A stretch of 64,000 bases of DNA, taken from Brachypterus glaber (lineage: Eukaryota; Arthropoda; Insecta; Coleoptera; Kateretidae). The stretch spans positions 11,014,847 to 11,078,846 of the forward strand of contig OY294046.1 in the NCBI GenBank assembly GCA_958510825.1, written 5' to 3'. Both the position numbers and the translations under genes were made by a program. Below are positions 25,601 to 32,498 of this stretch, piece by piece. Each line of letters starts with the position of its first letter. The stretch's first letter is position 1. The notes under the pieces were generated by a model that did not search any database, was not told the DNA's origin, and saw only the letters and a program-made list of their open reading frames with translations.

Positions 25601-28600
25601 GCAAAAGCTCGTCGCTCTAGCTTAAAGGGTTCAAGAGTTATTAATTAAAAACCTTATTTTTATTACAATTTTAAAGAGTCGTAGCTCCCTTAGGACTCAT
25701 TTCCATACCAACCTTTATAGGAACTTTTTTTCATATTTTTTAACTCACCTCTTAAATTTCTCGAACTTATTTCTGAGTAACCCTGTATATACAGAATTAA
25801 TAAATAATAAAATTAATCGCCCATTTTCTTTAAATTTCAGAATTTTATGTAAAAATAAAATTTATAAAATTTCAAATACATTAATAAGCGCCGCAGGCGA
25901 AATTAAAATAAAATCGCGTTTACGCCTTTTTGAAACACCTTATATTTATTAAAAGCTATAATTAATTTTTTTTCTTAAATTTAAATTTGGGTTAAACATT
26001 TTGGCGTTCTTAATGTAGCAGTAATGATATTTAGCGCCGCAGGCATTTTGCATAGAATTTCCAGGAAATTTTTCATTTTCTTGAAGCATTTGGCTCCTCT
26101 CAGTGAAAAGAAACACCGCCCGCTCGCCCCGTCCTAAAGTCGGCACTAACTTAGTTTTTTTTTTTTTTCTTTTTTTTATTTATTTATTATTATTTAATAC
26201 AAAAAAAAAATATAAGCTTAATAACAAGATGGAGATCCGCCTAAACTAAGTTTGTGTGCGGTATCAAATTTACATAAAAAAAAAAAAAAATCTTAAAAAA
26301 GTTAATAAACTAATTCTAAGTAAACGTACAATAATAATAAGATAAATATTAAAAAGAAAAGTACAATAATAATAAAAGGATAAATATTATAGTTAAACAT
26401 ACAAAATAATAAAGAGAGTAGTTATTTAAATTATCTTTTAAATCCTTGGTCATTGTGTTAATTTTGCGATAGTTAATTAAGTTATAATTATGCATGAACC
26501 AACCATTATAATCCAGTCAAATAACGAGGAAATCCTAGGTTGAAATTGCAATAAATGCGCACGAGCTGATATTTTAAAAGGTAGTCGGGGATGGTAACAG
26601 AACACTCCACTTTTTCATTTTTTTCTATGTAAAATTTTTGTTTCATACAACAAAAAAAAACGCTTTGTGATCGTCAATGACCAGTCTTTAGCTCAAAAAA
26701 GTTGATACAAAAATAAAAATTGGGTCTCAAAGGGATAAGTTTCATATATTAAGAATATTCATAGGTATTTTGGTATGGTTACAGAGGGTGCAACCTGCAC
26801 TCTGTAACCGTAGAACTTATAGAGAATTTTCTAAACGTTCCAAACCACTTTTATCTTCTGATGAATAATATGGCTAAAAGTCGGAAAAACCAATTTCACC
26901 CCCAACATGGCCATTTTTGAATATTTATTACTCTACTGTTATTAATATATTAAAAAAATGATCCAAACAACAATTGTTGGAAATTTCCTTCTTAAAAAAA
27001 AATTCGTTTATGCATTTTTATATTAAGATAAATATACATCTTCAGCGAGATAATCGCACTCACCCCTAAAATTCAAGATAGCGGACATCCCTTACGCAAA
27101 TCACCCGGTGAAAAACTAACAGGAGTGTTCTGTTACCATACACTACTGCCCTTCAAAATATCAGCCCGTGTGCATTTATTGCAATTTACATTCATTATTT
27201 GAGTGGGCTATTAAACTACCCGACTAATTTAGGTGAAAGTCCGCCTCCGTTGCCCGTGAGTGAACCGCCCAATAATTTCGTGAGTCAGCGACACTTTACC
27301 CTCGATTCCAGTGGACAGATTCATGGTTAGTCCGCATGACAAAATTTTAATAACATGCATACTTTTTTGGACTTTTTAACTCATACTATACTCCGTCCAG
27401 TTATGCAAGATAGTAAGGGACGCGGACCGTTTTACACCACAAAGCGCATATATAGCATAATTATGCATAAATCGTAGTATCAAAAATTTAACAGATGTCG
27501 GTACTGTTTTCCTGGAAAGGGCCTATCCAAAGACTCGCATAACAAGCATAGTACATAAGAATGCGATGCCAGGATTGGCTTGATGTGTCGTCATGTTTCT
27601 TGTAATGGTTGTTATGCGAGCCTCTGGATAGGCCTTAAGTTGTAATTGTAACCTAAAAATTTGACGTTTTCCTTGTGTTCAATATAATTTACGTTTGTAC
27701 AATATGTAAAATATGCTAATTTAGTGTGAGTGTATGAAGAATAAACCAAAAAAGTACCTTTTTCAATACCATACAAAATAACATTAAGTATAACCATTTT
27801 TTTATGTAACTTTCTCTTCTTTTATTAGCTTTAACGACCGAAAATCATTGCAATAGACAAAAATGTCACAATATTTTATATGTTAAAAGGTACGAGTTTT
27901 TAACCAATGATGTAGCTTAAAAATCCCGGGAATTTTAATACTATCTTGCATAATTGGGCGGACTATAGTAGATTAATTCTACATTCTAAAATCTTTTTTG
28001 ACAGTTTTTTGATATTTATTTAGCGCAAATGACTTGAATTACAAATAGCAACACAAGCAATATCCCCACATTTAAATTGATTCCGTAGTTTTTGAAATAT
28101 TTCGATTTAGTTGTTTTGGGTGGATCCATGGACCACTTCATTCACTCAGAAGTTAATTTTAGGTACACTAGATCTAGGTCTTAAGTTAGCAAGGTCTGTC
28201 GCCTTGCTAACTTAAGACCTAGCGAATATAGTTATTTTTTTTTTATTTATTACAACTGCTTTCCGATTTTGAAATTTTTCAAAATTTCGCGAAAGCCTTG
28301 TGCAAAAATTTAATTTTTTTTTGCGTATTTTTGCGTTTTATGTCGATATAAATCCATTTCAAGCAAAAAAAATGTCGGACGACCGGTCGTTCTGTCCGGG
28401 AAATCTTGTATCCACGATAACTTAATAACGCTTTGGCATACAGGTATTTTACCTCGTTCGGGATTGTTTTTGGTTAATTTGGTGGCAATGGGGAAAAATA
28501 CAATTTTTTCACAAAAAATTGAAAATTGCTAAATATGGGGTTGCTGAAATTGAATCCGATAATAATTTTTTTAAACTCCACCCCCACGGGGTGAGGGGGT

Positions 28601-31600
28601 AATTGTTTTTATATGCTTTCTATATTTTCTAAATTGGTACATATATAGGGGTTTTTGGGGACGACGAAACTGAATCTGATAATAATTTTTTTTGTAAATC
28701 CACCCCCTGAGGGACGGGGGGTAGTTTTCGTGATAATTAGTATATTGGGAGTTTTGAGGTTGCTGAAAGTAAACCTGAAAATAAAACAATTCTAACTCCA
28801 CCCCCTGAGGGGCGGGGGGTAGTTTTCGTGAAAATTCGTCTCAAATTTCATAATAATAAACATGAGTATTTTAAAACTGTCAAAATAGTATTTCTAAAAA
28901 GAATTAGGTACTCTAAGGTAATTGATTATCACTTTTTTCCTACTAACTTTAAGCACGTTTTTCTTTTATTTCTTCGTTGTTTTTCTCACTATTATGGTTT
29001 TGGTTTGGATTTTTTTCCTAATATTTCCTAATATTTTCTTGTAAGGTGAGTTAAGGCAATTACGTAAGTGATACACCCCTGCGGTAAGTTGGACTCGATC
29101 GCCCAGGCTGCGGGTGGACAAACTGTGCCGACAAGGGAGCGTTGTTTTGCAAGTTTGCGCAGTTACTTTAACTTTGGTTTTTAAACTAACCTAAAATTTA
29201 GTTCACATGTGTTTTTCAATGAATTAGAGTGGGGGGAACAGGAATTCTGTGGCCGAGTGGATATCTTTGTATTTCAAAGTGCGCAAGACCGTTAGAACGG
29301 AATTTTAGAGAGAGATAGATAGATGCGCGAATCAAAATCGGCACAAGAAATTTCTACGGCTCTGGCACTCTCCCCTCTCTACCTCAATGGTTGAACTCTC
29401 TTATTTTTTTGAGTGGAAGTTGTGGAAGATTTTTCCTAAACTAATTTTTTGGATCTTTATTGAAATATATGGGGATCCAACTTACCCCACGGGTGGCCCA
29501 CTTACCTGACTTCACCTTATCCTAGTTTATCTTTGGAAGTTAAATAAGTTTGTACAAAATACTGGTTTTGCATTGGATATTTTCTTTTAGGTGGCTGGTT
29601 TTTATAAAATGTATGGAGCTCCTAGGTTATAACCAAAGTTATAATAATAGTTAAATGGTGCTATTAGTTAATAGCATATTACATAACTAGTGTGGAAAGT
29701 GACATATTTTAAGCGAGTGGGAAGGTTTACGAACGAGCCGTAAGGCGAGTGAGGAAATCCCACGAGTGTATGAAATACACTTTCCAACAAGTTATGTACA
29801 CTATTTTTCCTACGATCCCGAAAAAATATGAAGTTTCTTATTTTAGCATTTTCTAATTTTTATTAATTTTTAAGAAAAGCAAAGCACAAAATAATTATAA
29901 AGAGCATACAAATTTATATATGTAGGTATGTCAAACAGGAAATATGATTTTCATTTAGCTTTAGTTTTCTTGGTTTAATATTTAATACAATACATAGCTG
30001 TTTAATGGGTTGTCTATTCCTAAATAAATGCAAACTTGAGTTTACTTGTTAAATTATATTACTGTGGTTATGCTGCCATAATAATAATAAGATAGTAAAA
30101 TTGTACTGTTTCACATTTTATAAGAAAAATACTGTGTATTTTGATGTTTTTTATGTAATGTAAAGTAACTAAATAAAAAATTAAGTAATTTTTATAAGAT
30201 CTAGACTAGACAGTAATGGTCAAAATAGTAACGTTATAACTAGTTTCTATTTTTGACATGAAAAACAGAAATATTTGGATTAAAACACTTAAAAGATATA
30301 AAAGGCTGTGGTGAAAGGTGGAAAAGGGTTTATAAAACAAGGTGAATAAAATTCGTAGAATCTACGAGCTAAATATCCAAATAAAATTAGGCAAACCTCT
30401 ATACATAAATATCACACGAGTGTGATATAAAAATATCAAACTAGTGCGATATAAGGCGTTTTCTAAAGAACAAAAGAGTGTGCTAGTTGTCATTTTCTTA
30501 GAGGATCGTAGGAAAAATAATACAGTGCTTGTTAAAAAGTCCGCCCCTCCTTTAACTTTTGTACGGCTCCGGATATTACTTGTAATTTGGAACACGTATA
30601 AATTAACCCAAATAATTGTTTTGGTATATATTTTACATGATAAGGGGGCATCATGTAGGCAGGGGCAAGGGAGATTTTATTACATCATTTTAAATCTCAT
30701 ATATGATATGCATACAAGTCTCTATTCGACCATGTTTTTTTCAAAAATTTTACGAGGGGGTTAGAAGGTGTTGAAAATGGAAATTTTCATCAAAATTAGA
30801 AAAAAAGAACAAACAATTTTTGTTTAATAATTGATTTTATGATACAAAAATGTAAACTATACTTTTAAACTAATGTTAAATGACAAATAAAATATTTAAA
30901 AAAAACTATAAAATCTTAATTTTTTTGTAACTTAAAAAAAAATCAAAGTTAGGTGGTGGAATTTGATAAGCTTTAACATAATGTTACCCGAACCCCCTTT
31001 CTGCTTTGTCCCCCTGCCTCCTTTGTGTCCCCTAAACATATGAAATATATAAAAAGTAATTTGAGTTATGTTATTTAAGTCTTTTAAATTTCTAGTTGAA
31101 TCTTAACCAGTTAAAAAGTCAAAGGGGGGAGGGCGAACTTTAAACACGCACTGTATAAAATCACGTTTTAATAATATATTATAGCTTCTCGTATTATATC
31201 ACTTGGATAATAATTATTATTTGTTAAAAAACGTTCGGCTATTATGTATTCCTTACCTTTATGTAAATGTCGTTTTTTAAATTATTTCTTTAAGGGTATC
31301 CCCTTTTAAGTTTTTTATTTTTAATGATAGACGCGTGTTTCTTTGAGCAAAGTTTCACATAAACTTTCACGTTCTTATTTTTCCAAAATTTTATTTAAAT
31401 AACCTTCTATTAATTTCAGAATAGTGGTACCATTTAACTTTTATTTCAGAATTTAATAATCTATGCATTGGTCTTTAAATACACAGTGTATTAAAAACAT
31501 TTTATTTGTCATTTTCTTTATTTAGATGGCGCTTCAAACAGAGGTGGTCAACGAGCGGACGCGAGTCACAGGTACTCCGAAACCCTTCAGCAAATCCAGC

Positions 31601-31665
31601 AACCCAAGGAGGAAAAGAAACGTAGTCTATTTGGTTTTAAATGGCGGGGAAGTCAGCAGATGTAG
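1..31665 (+). CDS. kst: beta-heavy spectrin (karst), 3' part of gene, ten exons
   Basis: Join 1-341, 1651-1986, 2659-4127, 5781-5926, 8166-8397, 9726-10080, 11978-17211, 20902-21046, 27233-27325, 31526-31665. All junctions are GT..AG and in phase, giving about 2829 residues with no stop until TAG at 31663. Residues 1 to about 2430 are consecutive spectrin repeats (recurrent W near the start of helix A, 'W...L.....R', 'LL.KH..FE.E'), close to 23 repeat lengths. A basic helix (about 2445-2475), a PH domain (about 2586-2688) and a Ser/Asn-rich tail follow. This order and length fit the C-terminal two thirds of beta-heavy spectrin (about 4100 residues in flies); ordinary beta-spectrin has only 17 repeats. 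Known family role: apical membrane skeleton of epithelia, heterotetramer with alpha-spectrin. The actin-binding domain lies upstream of the window. Confidence 0.93.
342..1650 (+). repeat. higher-order tandem repeat filling a kst intron
   Basis: From about 425 the intron is made of monomers of 68-89 bp sharing 'CCTAGTGTAC.AGATCAAAT', 'GCTTTACT' and 'ACGAAAATAGCT'. Five monomers form a unit of exactly 418 bp: 501-918 and 919-1336 are nearly identical (few substitutions seen), and a third unit starts at 1337 and is degraded. Each monomer ends in a T-rich tract plus CAG-like bases and starts GGAA/GAAA..CCC, resembling the real acceptor and exon start at 1641-1663. A MITE interrupts the last monomer at 1464-1600. 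Confidence 0.9.
1464..1600. mobile_element. Harbinger-like MITE (137 bp)
   Basis: The ends are inverted: GGGGCTGTCCATATATTACG at the left and ATATATGGACAGCCCC at the right. The direct repeat TAA flanks it at 1461-1463 and 1601-1603. Removing the element and one TAA restores the satellite monomer (AAATGTTTTAATAAGATCC), so the target duplication is well supported. A 3-bp TWA duplication and GGG-type termini are typical of PIF/Harbinger; assignment to that superfamily is inference because no transposase is present. Confidence 0.8.
1651..1986 (+). CDS. kst: kst exon
   Basis: The acceptor is TTTCTTTCAG at 1641-1650. The exon begins GAAACCCGGACC and encodes GNPDLADVPQ..., continuing the repeat started upstream through a split glycine codon. 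It contains the helix 'EVEALQKQHRAFAN' typical of spectrin repeats and ends HYDSK plus G before the donor GTAAGT at 1987. Confidence 0.92.
1987..2658 (+). pseudogene. kst intron with a Tc1-like transposase remnant
   Basis: At 2150-2215 the + strand encodes FNCIEHVWDMLGRAV plus IDRQPH, which matches the conserved C-terminal block of Tc1-type transposases ('NPIEHVWD.LGR...R.P'). The N-terminal catalytic part is absent and the flanking frame is not convincing, so this is a short dead fragment. The rest of the intron is AT-rich with no other visible structure. Confidence 0.6.
2659..4127 (+). CDS. kst: kst exon
   Basis: The acceptor is TTTATCAG (ends 2658) and the donor GTGAGT is at 4128. The exon encodes about 490 residues, four to five spectrin repeats, with clear helix-A motifs such as 'VHDLRVWLAEKTKTASDESY', 'EVESWLNEKADIVGSNDYG' and 'DLERWIADNLQQASSEDYG'. 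It ends exactly on a codon (HLL). The following open frame to 4253 is intron read-through into a SINE. Confidence 0.95.
4134..4425 (-). mobile_element. tRNA-derived SINE, copy 1
   Basis: Read on the minus strand, the head from 4425 has an A-box-like TGGTGTAGTGGAC and a B-box-like GAGTTCGATTC, followed by GGCGCCGATTTGCC and a non-tRNA body of about 190 bp. It ends in a short repeat tail at the left edge (TTACATTACATTTTG on +). The body from the GGCGCC motif matches the SINE at 40519-40775 on the other strand, including CCTGGACTTAGGGGATGC and GTACGAGGTTA. It starts a few bases inside the intron after the kst donor. Confidence 0.8.
4572..5404. mobile_element. palindromic foldback element (833 bp)
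   Basis: The termini are TACAGGGTG..CG and CGATCACCCTGTA. The inverted arms extend about 250 bp with few gaps: GGGTATCTCGGTT / AACCGAGATACCC, ATTGCTCAGCA / TGCTGAGCAAT, and CGTCTAGCTTTGT / ACAAAGCTAGACG. There is no ORF. It is a non-autonomous DNA element of the TACAGGGTG-ended type that recurs in this window. Confidence 0.82.
5781..5926 (+). CDS. kst: kst exon (short)
   Basis: The exon is too short to stand out by length alone. In phase 0 after exon 2659-4127 it encodes ILKAKFDDFKHRIETG... to ...KKQAQL plus GA, completing the repeat that begins 'SSEDYGQDYEHLL'. The acceptor is TTTCTTCTAG and the donor GTAAGT is at 5927. The split Glu codon is completed by the exon at 8166. Confidence 0.88.
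6309..6488. mobile_element. palindromic MITE (about 180 bp)
   Basis: The left arm TTATCCGTGTCTGAATGATA followed by CTGCAGTGATTCAT is mirrored at the right by GAGTCACTGCAGT and TTCAGGCACGGATAATA. No ORF is present. The arms cover about 35 bp with some mismatches. Confidence 0.7.
6900..7014 (+). mobile_element. LINE 3' end remnant
   Basis: TATGGCCTTCTGGGCTGGAT followed by AGAATAAAGG and an (ATT)n tail is the usual 3' end of jockey/CR1-type non-LTR elements. No reverse-transcriptase frame precedes it, so it is strongly 5' truncated. Confidence 0.5.
7852..8096 (+). mobile_element. MITE with GTGGGTAAA/TTTACCC repeats, copy 1
   Basis: The segment from TAGTTATTTATG through CTAGTGGGTAAAGTAAG and GGTTTACCCATGAGTGCC to CACTCAATAAAGTAAAAGC is closely matched at 59317-59592. 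Compared with that copy, this one lacks the left stem of the central hairpin and carries the loop (TTGGCTGACGCC) in the opposite orientation. It ends about 70 bp before a kst exon. Confidence 0.75.
8166..8397 (+). CDS. kst: kst exon
   Basis: After acceptor ACAG the frame EKAWSKLHDQINSRQQRLNA followed by AAEIHRFHRDVADSL is spectrin-like (helix C 'W..L...I..R...L..A', next helix A). It is noticeably more GC-rich than the surrounding intron. It ends LEAQLQ on a codon boundary before the donor GTAAAATA at 8398. Confidence 0.9.
8678..9343. mobile_element. Harbinger-like MITE, longer relative
   Basis: The left end GGGGCTGTCCATATATTACG and right end TTACGTAATATATGAACAGC + TCC are inverted copies of the terminus seen at 1464. 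The flanks are TTA and TAA. The subterminal GCCCCCTCCCC / GTAACAAACTGTCACATTTA resembles the fragment at 17375-17467. It contains no transposase. Confidence 0.72.
9381..9617. mobile_element. foldback MITE with CACAGGC ends
   Basis: The ends are CACAGGCACACAAAAAAAG and its inverse. The centre is a near-perfect hairpin: GGTCAGGTCGCATTTCGTTG and CTAACCTCAAAAAAGTGA pair with their reverse complement at 9484-9524. The terminal sequence and the internal 'ATTCGGCTTCAGCG' also occur at the ends of the large element at 50726-59245, so this is probably its small non-autonomous relative. Confidence 0.78.
9726..10080 (+). CDS. kst: kst exon
   Basis: The acceptor TTTATTAG ends at 9725. The exon encodes VLVEDASKLTKIYPSNKANI followed by QTQKETVVDAWTALKERADL and the next helix A 'VRDLTNWATSLS', then 'EQTG' with a split glycine. 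The donor is GTAAGT at 10081. It is a canonical spectrin-repeat exon about 118 residues long. Confidence 0.92.
10195..10270. repeat. perfect 31-bp inverted repeat (hairpin)
   Basis: Arm 10195-10225 (GAGGAGCATTATTTCAAAAG...) is exactly complementary to 10240-10270, separated by a 14-nt loop. The direct repeat TTGACATTT lies on both sides (about 10186 and 10285). It may be a tiny foldback MITE. Confidence 0.85.
10345..11925. mobile_element. long foldback element with about 335-bp inverted arms
   Basis: The left arm 10345-10685 and right arm about 11590-11920 are inverted copies. Examples are AAAGAACAGGCAAGATAAAT / ATTTATCTTGCCTGTTCTTT and CAGTTTCGGAGAAAAA / TTTTTCTCCGAAACTG. Between them lie two further palindromes: one centred near 10890 with tRNA-like arms, and one centred near 11320 with arms of over 200 bp (CATGGTTTGGTACATCGACA and its inverse at 11471-11490). 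There is no ORF of note. Confidence 0.83.
10773..10845 (-). tRNA. tRNA-like cloverleaf, probably a pseudogene or SINE head
   Basis: The 73-nt minus-strand sequence folds as a full cloverleaf. Acceptor GTCTCGG pairs with CTGAGAC (one G-T), D arm GCTC/GAGT, anticodon arm CCAGG/CCTTG (one mismatch), five-base variable loop, and T arm TCTGG-TTCGAAT-CCAGA. The loop CCGGAAA would give anticodon GGA (Ser), but base 33 is C, not the universal U, and the long variable arm of tRNA-Ser is missing. Its T arm and acceptor end are repeated in inverse at about 10976-11004. It is therefore most likely not a functional tRNA. Confidence 0.55.
11978..17211 (+). CDS. kst: kst large exon: spectrin repeats and PH domain
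   Basis: This single 5.2 kb exon encodes residues about 960-2704 of the reconstructed fragment. It holds around 14 spectrin repeats, recognisable by repeated 'WI.....L', 'KDL..V..LL.KHE' and 'W..L......R...L' blocks. A charged helix (KAERERQEQERIEARKRQ) and a Ser/Arg-rich linker (RRGSDTSVKRAES, TTRRRGSIRSKQ) follow, then a PH domain at 16855-17163. The PH domain runs from EGVVERKQ to WVNKIQ, with the conserved C-terminal tryptophan. The acceptor is TATTTAG (11971-11977) and the donor GTGAGT is at 17212. If the donor is not used, 22 extra codons follow before TAA at 17278. Confidence 0.96.
17375..17467. mobile_element. Harbinger-like MITE fragment (one end)
   Basis: Read in reverse it matches the left end of the element at 8678: GGGGCTGTCCATATATTACG, then a run of C, then GTGTAACAAACTCACATTTA. 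It is followed by TAA at 17468. The other end is not visible. Confidence 0.65.
18185..19997 (+). pseudogene. inactivated transposase-like gene of the 17541-20466 element
   Basis: It starts MSGTSESEESLVEKRRGSGN at 18185 and runs 251 codons. The same protein then continues in other frames: 18930-19145 (AKQAGAKLMVHKRRACKFYK), 19158-19406 (YYVFCVHSLGEQ-type block, YHEGVGKKGAND), about 19405-19641 and 19686-19997. The blocks 'DMRGKHGNQYKIPYDV', 'HIESYPKKTSHYSS' and 'ENYGYRFVRPQVD' recur in many predicted insect proteins that I regard as transposase-derived. Several frameshifts and stops, plus a MITE inserted at 19696-19817, show it is dead. Catalytic residues cannot be assigned with confidence. 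Confidence 0.7.
19696..19817. mobile_element. hAT-like MITE copy A, inside the transposase pseudogene
   Basis: The right end CGTTGCAAACTTCAGCTTCA + T and the left end TTGAAGTTTGCAACG are inverted. The flanks GGAGCTAA (19688-19695) and GAAGCTAA (19818-19825) form an 8-bp duplication with one mismatch. It is shorter than the copies at 36734 and 38640 (internal deletion). It introduces extra codons into the pseudogene frame. Confidence 0.78.
20902..21046 (+). CDS. kst: kst exon (C-terminal tail)
   Basis: In phase 0 after the PH-domain exon it encodes DNNDFEMSSQSSRTSSPDVA followed by DGVILRNDPNANSTNGSVSS, a Ser/Asn-rich disordered tail, and ends HTI plus G. The acceptor is TTTTTTACAG and the donor GTAAGA is at 21047. 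Codon content and phase support it; without transcripts it could be an optional exon. Confidence 0.82.
21528..21587. repeat. (TTA)n microsatellite, LINE 3' tail
   Basis: About 20 uninterrupted ATT/TTA units are seen on the + strand. The position directly after the LINE 3' untranslated region makes this its terminal repeat tail. Confidence 0.9.
21528..22125 (-). mobile_element. 5'-truncated LINE (jockey/CR1-type) with reverse-transcriptase C-terminus
   Basis: The minus strand encodes LSRPLLEYAVVVWNPYYIKD, then IKLIENVQHRATRMVSSLRH, LDYDQRLLRLGLPCLSERRS and RGDLIYTYRILN. This is the well-known C-terminal block of jockey-like reverse transcriptases ('LEYA..VWNP......IE..Q.RAT', 'RR.RGDLI..YKI'). 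The 3' end is the (TTA)n run at 21528-21587. The 5' break is near 22125, where an unrelated repeat begins. Confidence 0.88.
22377..23188. mobile_element. TIR MITE copy 1, split by a LINE
   Basis: The ends CAACGAACTAAAAACTCTTC and GAAGAGTTATTAGTTCGTTG are inverted. The interior (TTGTTTGTAAACAAATAGTA, TTCAGGCCTGAACAATAACA) matches the copy at 38043-38298 closely up to TTTTTTCAGTTTTTACAA at 22589, and again from AATGCCTATTCTAGAGAGAA. The part between is a LINE. Confidence 0.85.
22590..23143 (-). mobile_element. 5'-truncated LINE inserted in the MITE
   Basis: On the minus strand the frame reads LNHFALPKKSKTVGQKSIEF, LGIKIYNNIPNEIRKIKSFN and SFKKALKKYI. This is a typical C-terminus of LINE reverse-transcriptase proteins ('G.K.YN.IP.EI.....F..FKK.LK'). 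It ends in an (AAAT)n tail (22596-22633 on +). The 5' end is lost. Confidence 0.85.
24154..24805. mobile_element. TTAA-flanked TIR element (about 650 bp)
   Basis: Left end AGGCGTCTTTTCACGGAGCA + ATTTGTACGCAAGTTTGG and its inverse at 24758-24805 form TIRs of about 50 bp. TTAA abuts both ends. A subterminal direct copy of the TIR motif (CATGGAGCAAGTTGTACGCA) lies at 24254. TTAA targets suggest a piggyBac-like or Sola3-like mobiliser; no transposase is present. Confidence 0.78.
25124..25787. mobile_element. palindromic TACAGGG-ended element
   Basis: The ends TACAGGGTTATTCAGAAATA + AGTTCGAG and CTCGAACTTATTTCTGAGTA + ACCCTGTA are inverted. The interior shares the block GTCTAGGCACGCCTCTGGAT and neighbouring sequence with 44600-45304. 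It is one of five related foldbacks in the window. Confidence 0.83.
26542..27187. mobile_element. TIR element ending 45 bp before a kst exon
   Basis: AAATTGCAATAAATGCGCAC + GAGCTGATATTTTAAAAGGTAGT is mirrored at 27145-27187 (CACTACTGCCCTTCAAAATA, CGTGTGCATTTATTGCAATT), with arms of about 85 bp that include GGTAACAGAACACTCC. No ORF is present. The right end leaves only about 45 bp for the branch point and acceptor of the next kst exon. Confidence 0.82.
27233..27325 (+). CDS. kst: kst exon (C-terminal tail)
   Basis: Acceptor CTAATTTAG; the exon completes the split Gly codon and encodes ESPPPLPVSEPPNNFVSQRH followed by FTLDSSGQIH, ending in one base before the donor GTTAGT at 27326. The proline-rich sequence PPPLP could be an SH3/EVH1-type ligand (inference). 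It is 93 bp, so skipping it would keep the frame. Confidence 0.8.
27385..27969. mobile_element. TIR element with ACTATA..TCCG ends
   Basis: ACTATACTCCGTCCAGTTAT + GCAAGATAGTA is inverted at 27938-27969 (TACTATCTTGCATAATTGGG + CGGACTATAGT). An inner inverted pair, AGGGCCTATCCAAAGACTCG and CGAGCCTCTGGATAGGCCTT, lies at 27517-27637. There is no transposase. Confidence 0.78.
28174..28222. repeat. perfect 21-bp hairpin
   Basis: Arm 28174-28194 (CTAGGTCTTAAGTTAGCAAG + G) is exactly complementary to 28202-28222 across a 7-nt loop. It lies in a kst intron. It could be a relic of a small foldback; the stem is short for an miRNA precursor. Confidence 0.85.
28530..28835. repeat. three-unit GC-rich minisatellite
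   Basis: Units of about 100-120 bp share TGAATC.GATAATAATTTTT and CCACCCCCTGAGGGGCGGGG + GGTAGTTTTCGTGA at 28578, 28700 and 28798. A single related unit lies at about 62500-62600 in the Rassf intron, together with the preceding TTTATGTCGATATAAATC block, so this is part of a dispersed repeat. Confidence 0.8.
30521..31155. mobile_element. TACAGTGC-ended foldback element, copy 1
   Basis: TACAGTGCTTGTTAAAAAGT + CCGCCCCTCCTTTAAC is mirrored by AAGTCAAAGGGGGGAGGGCG and CACGCACTGTA at the right. The same design and terminal sequence recur at 60589-61254. The TA dinucleotide at both ends would fit a Tc1/mariner-type mobiliser. Confidence 0.75.
31526..31665 (+). CDS. kst: kst terminal coding exon
   Basis: After the acceptor TTTATTTAG the split Asp codon is completed and the frame reads GASNRGGQRADASHRYSETL, then QQIQQPKEEKKRSLFGFKWR and GSQQM, followed by TAG (31663-31665). 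The basic, aromatic C-terminus (KKRSLFGFKWR) is clearly coding-like compared with the AT-rich flanks. A candidate poly(A) signal AATAAA is at 32989-32994, giving a 3' UTR of about 1.3 kb. Confidence 0.85.
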
Positions 31666-32410
31666 TTTTATTAATTTTATAATTATTGGCAGCCAATTTT
31701 AAATAATTAAAAATTTTAAACCTCTGGGCCATACTGCCTTAAAGTACTATTTTATTTATAAATTTAAATATTTTTGAAAATTGTTAGGTTGAAAAATAGT
31801 GGACCACTATTAGTGGTGCCATTTTTAAATGGTATCCTAGTACTTTTATATAGCTTTCTTAAAAAAGGTAATTTTATAAACTTTTATTAATAATATTAAA
31901 AATGCATTAATTTTATTTTAAATCATTTTTTCCGCTCTTATTTTTTATGAAATTTATTATTGTGATCCCCTGGACCATATTTATCTTAAAACCTACATTT
32001 TACCCTAATTTTTTTACGAGGTGCAAGTTTTATTTTGATTCCCGATTTTTTATTCAACAGGTGTACATCTGGAAATCTTGCTGGCCAGGGGAACTTATTT
32101 TTAAGAATGACTTCGTTTCAAATGTACAATACGCCGTAAAAAATATGCAGAAAAAAAGTTACTTGCCAATATACCAGATCAAAATGAAACTTTCTACAAG
32201 TAAAAAACGCATATTTTTAATCAAAAGTCAAGGTATTTGTACGTAAAAATATGTACTTTTAATTTTGTAAGTAATTTGCTACAAGTAACTTTTTTACTGG
32301 GCGTATTATTCTCGGTATATAAAATGAAATGCATTTATTAGATAGAAATTTATTTCATGGTAGGACAGTAACAGAATCAAAGTCATATTCACAGCCATTC
32401 TGACTGACGC

Positions 32411-32498
32411 TACCCTGTTAAAAAAAAACAGTAGACACCAGTAAAAAACGAATCGGAATCTACTGGATCCTATTTTTTTTTTTTTTTTAACAGGGTAT
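32411..32498. mobile_element. tiny TACCCTG foldback (88 bp)
   Basis: TACCCTGTTAAAAAAAAACA is mirrored by TTTTTTTTTTTAACAGGGTA. The ends carry TA, as Tc1/mariner-type MITEs do. The central part (CAGTAGAC...CTACTGG) is only partly paired. Confidence 0.65.

Larger units (their letters stand above)
21047..27232. other. 6.2 kb kst intron full of LINE tails and foldback elements
   Basis: It contains LINE fragments at 21528-22125 and 22590-23143 and TIR/foldback elements at 22377-23188, 24154-24805, 25124-25787 and 26542-27187. Intervals 21047-21527, 23190-24153 and 25790-26540 are AT-rich with long A/T runs and no convincing ORF. Confidence 0.7.
27326..31525. other. 4.2 kb kst intron with foldbacks and minisatellite
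   Basis: It contains TIR elements at 27385-27969 and 30521-31155, a perfect hairpin at 28174-28222 and a GC-rich minisatellite at 28530-28835. A repeat-like block at 29690-30520 holds the inverted motifs TTTTTCCTACGATCC (29808) and GGATCGTAGGAAAAA (30503). 28840-29690 shows no feature. Confidence 0.65.

Noticed and set aside
31947..32246. 99-codon ORF downstream of kst
   Set aside because: It lies in the presumed kst 3' UTR, with low-complexity F/Y/K-rich composition typical of AT-rich noise.
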